Below are positions 58,301 through 64,000 of a stretch of DNA of 64,000 nucleotides, one piece after another (positions within the stretch are counted from its first letter, which is position 1; every line of letters starts with the position of its first letter). The notes below the pieces were generated by a model. That model saw only the letters and a list, made by a program, of their open reading frames with translations, did not search any database and was not told the origin of the DNA. The DNA is from Atherix ibis (Eukaryota > Arthropoda > Insecta > Diptera > Athericidae). Made by a program: the position numbers and the translations under genes. The stretch is from assembly GCA_958298945.1 (NCBI GenBank), contig OY282609.1, positions 54,594,220 through 54,658,219 of the forward strand, read 5' to 3'.

Positions 58301-59070
58301 ATAAAATAGGCTAAGTAAATTGTATTGGGTTGTCTGGAAAGTAATTTCGTTGTTTCCCAACAGAAGAATTAATTGTATTTTTTCATAAACCAACTTCACA
58401 CTTAAGCCGCATAATCATATGTATTTTGGCAGCTGACATAGTAAGGCTTGCTTGTGAAAAAATTCAATTGATTTTCCAAAGTAGTTTTTGGTTGATACCC
58501 TTTTTAATATGGAAAGTGAAAAACAGCATTTTCGGCATATTTTACTTTTTTACTATAGAAACAATAAAAATAGTGTTCTATTAAGAAAAAAATTATCCGA
58601 TGTATATGGAGAAGATGTGTTAAGTGAGCGCCAGTGCCAAAACTGGTTTAGAAAATTTCGATCCGGCAATTTTGATCTCGAAGATGCACCACGTTTTGGA
58701 AGGTCATTTGAAGCTGATGAAGACACAATAAATGCATTAATTGATGCAAACCGGCGAATACAAACTCGTGAGATCGCTGAGAGATTAAATTTATCGAATT
58801 CGACCGTTACATGATCATTTAAAACGGCTAGGTTTAATTTCGAAGCTCAACATATGGGTTCCTCATCTTCTTACGGAAAAAATATTCATCAAAAAAAGGT
58901 TATGCTATCTGTTTGGTGGGATAACAAAGGAATCGCTTATTTTGAGTTTGTACCGATCAACGCAACGATCAATTCTGAAGTGTACTATCATCAGTTGGAC
59001 AAATTGAATGATTCACTAAAAGAAAAAAGGCCAGAATTGGTCAATAGGAAGGGTATAGTGTTCCAACAGG

Positions 59071-59177
59071 ATAATGCGAAACAACATACAAGTTTGAGCA
59101 CTCGGCAAAAGCTTTTAGAGCTAAAAGCTCTAAAAGCTTTTGCCGAGTGCTCAAACTTGTATGTTGTTTCGCATTAT
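59071..59177. repeat. Perfect 52-bp palindrome inside a mariner
   Basis: Arms 59071-59122 and 59126-59177 are exact complements (I checked each pair) with a 3-bp AAA loop. The left arm is normal transposase sequence; the right arm is its inverted copy. The turn falls at GCTTTTAGAGCT. Confidence 0.97.
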
Positions 59178-59262
59178 ACCCAGTAATACACTGCCATACC
59201 CAGTAATACTCTCCAGTTCCGGTCTATACACAATTTTTTAGATGGTAAAACGTTTAATTCAA

Positions 59263-59747
59263 CTCCGGAAGGTGAAACAAGCACAGAGGCGCATAAACAC
59301 CGTGCAAATGACGCCCCCAAAAACCGACCTTATGGGAGGGGAAACCAGCAAGAACAACACCGGGAGGGAGGATATACCTCCACAACCAACTTCTGATCCG
59401 GAGCGTGATCGGCAGAAGCAGTCAGGAAGGACTGCAGGTGTAGTTCCTGACGGACAACAATGGGAGCTAGCTAGAGGGAGAAAGAAGAAGAAAAAGAAAT
59501 TCCCGGCAAAAGCTCGAAGGAAACCACTACCGCCGAACGAATTAGTGGTCCATAAGGCGCAGGAGGAGACGACGTACGCCGACATAATACAGAAGGTGAA
59601 GGCAGACCCCGCATTAAAAGACATCGGGGAGAGGATCAAAAAAATCAGACGGACGGCAGGAGGCAATCTGCTGATTATGTTTGGGAAAACAGAAGAGAAG
59701 GAGATGGAGACCTACCGGGCGACCATTAGGGAGACACTCCCTAATGG
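59263..59747 (+). mobile_element. R1-like LINE ORF1 fragment inserted in the mariner
   Basis: 485-bp insert flanked by TTTTTAGATGGTAAAACGTT plus TAATTCAA (59235-59262) and the same sequence with four extra bases (59748-59779). It codes without interruption for the middle of an R1-clade ORF1 (gag-like) protein: a Lys-rich stretch (GRKKKKKKFPAKARRKPLPP) then ETTYADIIQKVKADPALKDI, GERIKKIRRTAGGNLLIMF, the typical YADI..KVK.DP.LK.L..RTR.G.LL pattern. No 3' untranslated tail or poly-A is present and the zinc-knuckle part is missing, so it is not an ordinary LINE insertion. The 11-bp inverted repeat at 59722-59748 closes its right edge. Confidence 0.82.
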
Positions 59748-59748
59748 T
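59722..59748. repeat. 11-bp inverted repeat at the insert edge
   Basis: ACCATTAGGGA (59722-59732) and complement (59738-59748) with 5-bp loop GACAC, exactly at the right junction of the gag fragment. Confidence 0.85.
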
Positions 59749-59992
59749 TTTTAGATGGTATATAAAACGTTTAATTCAAATGAGGAGGTCAAAAATCACT
59801 TGGATCAGTTTTTTGCCAGCAAAGAACAAACATTTTATGAGCGTGGAATATCATGCTATTGCCAGAAAGATGGTAAAGGTTATTGGATCAGAATGGACAA
59901 TATTTAATTGAATAAAATATTAATTCACTATAAGAAAATTGTCTTTCATTTTTATAAAAAAAAAACGAAATTACTTCCCGGACAACCCAATA

Positions 59993-62055
59993 ATTAAGTC
60001 AGAATAAAATTCTCAATCAATACGAACGACTTCTTTCTTTTATTGTCGGTGGCTAGTTAACGCGGACTGATTTTAATAAAAACAAAACAAATAATAAACA
60101 AAATAAAATTAAATTTAAAATAATAAAAAAAAAAAAATATCCACAACAACAAAATCATTTGCCATGAAATATATCAAAGGACATGACAATGATGATAATA
60201 AACATAAAGAAAATAATTGGCAACCAATAAATAACAATAAAAATAATTCGTGTCCTTTTACTATGGCATCTTCTGATATTCCATGACAAATGCCCGGCCC
60301 CTCTTCCAAACAAAGTATCTATTTTTCCGCGGTTCATTACCACATAAATTATGATTAGCAGCACGATTTGGTAGGCAGAGCCAACAAATCATATGAATTA
60401 TAGTCAAGTGCCTTGTATACACACACTATAAGAGCTTTGGAGCATATTTAATTTCATTGCCTTCTCATTTTTCTCTATGCAAGCAGAATGAATGTCTTTG
60501 GATGATCACACAGGCTAAAAGACAATTTATCAATTTTTTATTTAATTTAATTTTTTACGATCTTTTATATTTTTTTTTTTTAAAGGATGAGGCCATTAGT
60601 GATTGGCCAATATTTATTATATATGAGAAAAATAGCCATTAACATTGTCCATCGTATTTTTTCCTTGTACTTATTTTTGTATTCTTTTTAAAATTATGTG
60701 AAAAAAATAAATAAATGTTGACATCGTTAAGATAAAGAGAGTATTAAATTTTTCTGCAATAGACTTAAAAAAAATGGTCTGCAATAACAGCTGGAATATG
60801 TCTAAATTAATTTTTAATAGATAAGCTTTTTTTTTAATGAAATTTGGGTTGGACTCGACCAATTTTTCGATTGGTTAGCTGGCTTGAATTGAAATTAATT
60901 GCAAGCCGTTCCCCCTTTTAAAGTTAACAACAAAAAAAAGAAAACAATAGAAAATCAAGCCCTAATGGATAATTTTAAATTTCCCAAAAGGACAAAAATA
61001 TTATTTGTATATATAATTTTGAGAGAGAGCTTTTAATTAATAATTAAATTATTCTCCAAAAAAAAAATACTACCTAAAAGTTAAATATTAATTAAAGCGT
61101 ATTTGTTTTTCTAAAAGAATTTTTATCCAGTATAAAAAATAGTCGACTGAAAGGAAGAAAAGTTTTACACGAAACCACAACACAAAAGGAACAAATTTTT
61201 TCTTTGAAGGAACTATCATTCGTGCTTGGTTGAAATAAAAAGGGTACGAAGCTTTAAAAAGAAATTTTCATGTTCAACTTAAAAAAAAGTGAAAACTCTT
61301 TTGGGCATAAAAAAGGAAAACTAAAAAAACTAGAGGATAAAGGAGGTTATGTTGGTTAATATAAGTAAATTTTTATCAGAAAGTTTTTTTAACACTTTTC
61401 TTTTTTAAAGCACTTTCTTTTCTTTTTTCCTCTTTGATTCGATTAGATTTCATTTTCACCCACACACTCATTTATCTTATAATAGAAATAATAGCAATTT
61501 CCCATTCAGACTTATTTTTGTTAAAAAAGAAATTTACTTTTTTTTAAAATTAAGTCACCTGTCATGATTTTAAATTAAGTCAATCAAATAGAAAAAAATG
61601 TTCATAATAAATTTCATCAAATATGTAAAGTCCTTAAAGACAATTATTTTATTTTATTTCTTTGTCTAGTCCTTTTCAGCTGACAATCAAAATGAAAATT
61701 ATCAATAAATTTAGTTAAATTAATTCTTCGATTAAAATCATTTTTAACCGGAAAATTTTATTTAAAGAAACGTTTAAAAAAAATTTGATTAAGAAAAAAA
61801 ATTTTAATTCCTTAAAAAAAAAGAAATTTTATATCAAATTTGGTAAGTTCTGAAAGCATTTCACTCTCAAAAATTTATGAGTTTTCATATTATTTGTCTG
61901 AAAGGACATTAATTATAATTAAAGGGCTTTTTTCCTTACAGTAGTAATTAATATGGACAATAGGGTATACCCCATAAGACATAGTGGTTATTCCTGTTCG
62001 CATGTGCATAAATTTGTAAATATTAGTTAGAAAATTTCTTAACATTTAAGTCGTC
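59993..62055. other. AT-rich non-coding stretch
   Basis: No recognised element. A GC-richer patch at 60240-60370 has short frames on the minus strand with Ile/Leu-rich composition but no motif that I know. Confidence 0.5.
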
Positions 62056-62059
62056 AAGG

Positions 62060-62785
62060 GATATTTCGGAGGAGGGAAGTGCTCTTGCACAAGAGCATTA
62101 TTATGATCAGAAAGATGAGACTGAAACGATCTATAACAAAATATATCACCCTAAAATGAAGCTTAGACAATTTTATGAAATATTTTTGACTGAAGGAATT
62201 CGATTTGATAGCAATTGATGGTCCGCAGAGTTCTAGTCCGTAAGTCCATATTAGGTTCAGTAGGGCATTATTTGATAAATTTAATTTGCTGTGGAAATAG
62301 TTGGCAGTATCATCTGTTAGGTTCTATTTTTTTAAGTTTTGTCTGTGAATTCCATGTCAACAGTTTATCTAAATTCAGTTCTAGGTACCGAACCTTTATT
62401 GTGTTGTGGTATAAGAGCAACGTTTACGAAGGAGAGTAAAAGTTACGTGTACACTTTTACGATCACGCATTTCTTTTCGCAATTTTGTAAATTAGTTCTG
62501 GAGGGTTTTAATTTAAGTTTGGATAATTTTGTAAGCATATTGGGAATTTTGACTAGATTTCATCTAGAGAGGGTGTTAAGGCAAATAACAATATCGAATG
62601 TATAAATGTTGTGGAACACCAGCGAATGTAGGAGCGTTATTCGAGAGTTCGTTGGAAGTGCCAGTTTAAAAAAAATGATTCTAGTAGGATGTAATTGGTG
62701 AAAGAAAGGATCCTCTTGAGTTTTTATAATAAGCCCGGATGAGAGACTCAGTGAAAAGCTTGACAAATATCTAAAAACACACTGA
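62060..62785 (-). pseudogene. Jockey-like reverse transcriptase relic
   Basis: From about 62785 on the minus strand: SVFLDICQAFH then SHPGLL.KLKRIL (family VFLDxxQAFDxVWHxGLLxKL), a degenerate stretch over the VPQGS and YADD region (only AGVPQ-like codons remain), then DRKSVHVTFTLL, VRYLELNLDKLLTW, and LLNLIWTYGLELCGPSIAIK near 62250. Resembles the relic at 4005-5125. Many stops. The catalytic Asp pair is not visible. Confidence 0.8.
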
Positions 62786-63830
62786 GAAAATCTGGCACTG
62801 GCCTGAAACTTGCTCATCAAGTCGTAGCAGTACAAGTGACCAGCAGAAAAGAGAAGGAGACTATAAATCTCACCTTCGATTATTGGAAAACAGGTTGAGG
62901 TCAGGTTCAACTTTGACGAGCATTTGAGAATCGCTGCTAAAAAGGCAAGTCGAGTTGTGAATGCTTTAGCAAGGATCATAGAGGGCCAAGACTAAGCCGA
63001 CGCAGCCTCCTATCCAAAGTTAAAATGTCTATAATAATCTACGCAGCCCCCATTAGGTGACTGAAACGCACCAGCATCAAGTGAAGGCAGTGCGTACTTC
63101 TAAGTCGCTAGAGCATTCCGTACTGTCTCGTATGTTATCGCTAATATTTCTCCAATCAAGCTCTTGGCGGATGAAAGAGCGTGAATAAATCATCGACGGT
63201 GGAAGGGAAATATGATCCAGCGGCTCACCATCAGCAGGGAGGAAAATATGAGACACTGGGAATTATGGATTAAAAGAAGATAGCTACATCATCAGATGAA
63301 ACGGAAGAGGACATGGAGAAGTGGACCACTATATGGTCCTATAGGGGCTTCAGAGCATATCTTATACCCCTATAAGATAGACGTTGATGCGGAATATGTT
63401 TTCTTCCACTATTTACGCTTTATCGGAAGTGGCGAAAATAATCGGTAACCAGCTGACCCAGAAGCAGGTAATGACATAAGTGATAACAATGCAGGTATGC
63501 TGTGGTGCGGTAGCTAAATAAGCATTCCGAGTAATAAAGAAGCGTCGCCAGGAGAAAAGAACGAGAAAATGACAGAATGGAGCCTAAATAGAAAAATAAA
63601 CGATGCCAGTCTACTCCCCAGGAAGTAATACCTGATGGTGGTCCCATGGGGAGACATATATGAAGCAGAGGAAGCTGGATTACCACTGGGATAATACCCT
63701 TTTCTTTCTTAAAAGATCGCAACGAAATCGATAATTCCATGACACTTCTGGGCAGTGGAGTGTTTGAAATGCAGGAAAAATTTCTTAAAGATTTTTGACA
63801 CATTTGGAAGAACACTTACTGGTCTCTATG
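62786..63830 (+). pseudogene. R1-like LINE ORF2 C-terminal region, degenerate
   Basis: Plus-strand pieces in order: SGTGLKLAHQVVAVQVTSRK then KETINLTFD; VRFNFDEHLRIAAKKASRVV then NALARII; RRSLLSKVKMSIIIYAAPI; RAFRTVSYVIANISPIKLLA then DERA; RREENMRHWELW-type codons; RKRTWRSGPL; and AEYVFFHYLRF in place of the usual AEHVFFxCPRF. These are the thumb and C-terminal domain of R1-clade ORF2. Frames change at least four times. The ORF1 fragment at 59263 could come from the same family. Confidence 0.82.
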
Positions 63831-64000
63831 AAGTTGTATAGTTTATTTTCCAATGAATGGAGTTAGTCAATGTAGCAACGAAGACTACTAATTTTTTAGG
63901 AGAGTAGTTTAAGTAAGTAAGAAGCTACTGATTAGATCTTAGCCGGACACTTTTGTTTTTGAAAAGGATTTTTATGAAATTGGCAACTTCGAAAGTAATG
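63831..64000. other. Window end, unassigned
   Basis: May be the 3' part of the R1-like element; I see no terminus or target duplication before the window ends. Confidence 0.4.

Larger units (their letters stand above)
58508..59920 (+). pseudogene. Mariner transposase, LLFYYR type, disrupted
   Basis: ATG 58508: MESEKQHFRHILLFYYRNNK, YGEDVLSERQCQNWFRKFRS, APRFGRSFEADEDT, TREIAERLNLSNST, then a frameshift at 58810. A deletion near 58870 removes the first catalytic Asp. It resumes at IHQKKVMLSVWWDNKGIAYF and reaches FQQDNAKQHTSLSTRQKLLE (second Asp intact). The palindrome then turns the frame into the reverse complement of the same codons. Past it, FRS.HNFLDGKTFN is split by the inserted gag fragment and resumes with TFNSNEEVKNHLDQFFASKE and FYERG, ending near 59910. 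The third Asp region is lost. Dead. Confidence 0.9.
58325..59990 (+). mobile_element. Mariner, LLFYYR type, heavily rearranged
   Basis: Flanked by TA at 58323-58324 and 59991-59992. Terminal repeats: left TTGGGTTGTCTGGAAAGTAA, right (reversed) TTGGGTTGTCCGGGAAGTAA. The 1666-bp span exceeds the usual 1.3 kb because it holds a 105-bp palindrome expansion (59071-59177) and a 485-bp retrotransposon fragment (59263-59747) with a duplicated target. Confidence 0.93.

Noticed and set aside
59259..59666. 135-codon minus-strand frame over the gag insert.
   Set aside because: It is the antisense shadow of the R1-like ORF1 fragment, whose motifs are clear on the plus strand.
60115..60364. Minus-strand frames rich in Ile, Leu and Phe, as in a membrane segment.
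   Set aside because: No recognised protein, no splice sites that convince; left unassigned.
62080..62098. 8-bp palindrome TGCTCTTG/CAAGAGCA.
   Set aside because: Too short to be more than chance next to the longer fold-backs.

Overview
This window looks like part of a large, AT-rich, repeat-laden intron of an insect, probably a fly (Diptera). The only host coding sequence I can support is one 165-bp minus-strand exon at 2529-2693. Its 55 codons read as an N-cadherin (CadN) cadherin-repeat segment, bounded by an AG acceptor and a GT donor. The dipteran assignment rests on how closely this peptide matches what I remember of Drosophila CadN and on the mix of mariner, Tc1-like and Jockey/R1-like elements. 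I see no bacterial features, tRNA, rRNA or CRISPR array.

Nearly everything else recognisable is decayed transposable elements. There are about a dozen pieces of mariner (IS630-Tc1-mariner superfamily) from at least six lineages: mauritiana-like copies at 1-1079, 1394-1502, 26367-27622 and 42075-43079; a type with QQHFRHILLFYY-like N-termini at 2889-4004, 43819-44250 and 58325-59990; a TGDESWVYGYD type at 6940-7837 and 50567-51491; single copies at 10474-12188, 29931-30690 and 36516-37825; and an irritans-like copy at 21805-23073. The last is the best preserved: a 349-codon open frame with all three catalytic Asp, but its expected start codon is ATA. Two Tc1-like relics (33.9-34.45 and 37.85-38.3 kb) and four relics of a second DDE transposase family (21713-23815, 38402-38765, 43090-43600, 57618-58300) are also present. 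Non-LTR retrotransposon pieces lie at 4.0-5.1, 7.84-8.5, 10.5-11.05, 43.64-43.8, 53.0-53.56, 59.26-59.75 and 62.06-63.83 kb.

Layout by region. 0-12.2 kb: the CadN exon, five mariner pieces and Jockey-like fragments. 12.2-20 kb: non-coding DNA with pairs of direct repeats and the first B-type repeat. 21.7-23.9 kb: a mariner nested inside another transposon. 26-31 kb: two more mariners. 30.7-36.5 kb: tandem A- and B-type repeats of unknown identity around a Tc1-like relic, with a mariner inserted at the end. 42-44.3 kb: a mosaic of four element types. 45.7-47.15 kb: a five-unit satellite of about 240-310 bp. 53-55.5 kb: a LINE relic and two more A repeats. 57.6-60 kb: a DDE relic and a heavily rearranged mariner. 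62-63.8 kb: two LINE fragments head to head. The remainder is AT-rich and featureless.

The most distinctive theme is perfect fold-back (inverted-repeat) sequence at or near the broken ends of transposons: 3967-4004, 6716-6766, 30022-30088, 59071-59177 and 59722-59748, plus a mariner whose right end is an inverted copy of its left end (6940-7837). The second theme is an unassigned A/B repeat family whose eight copies share the core TACCGATTATG.
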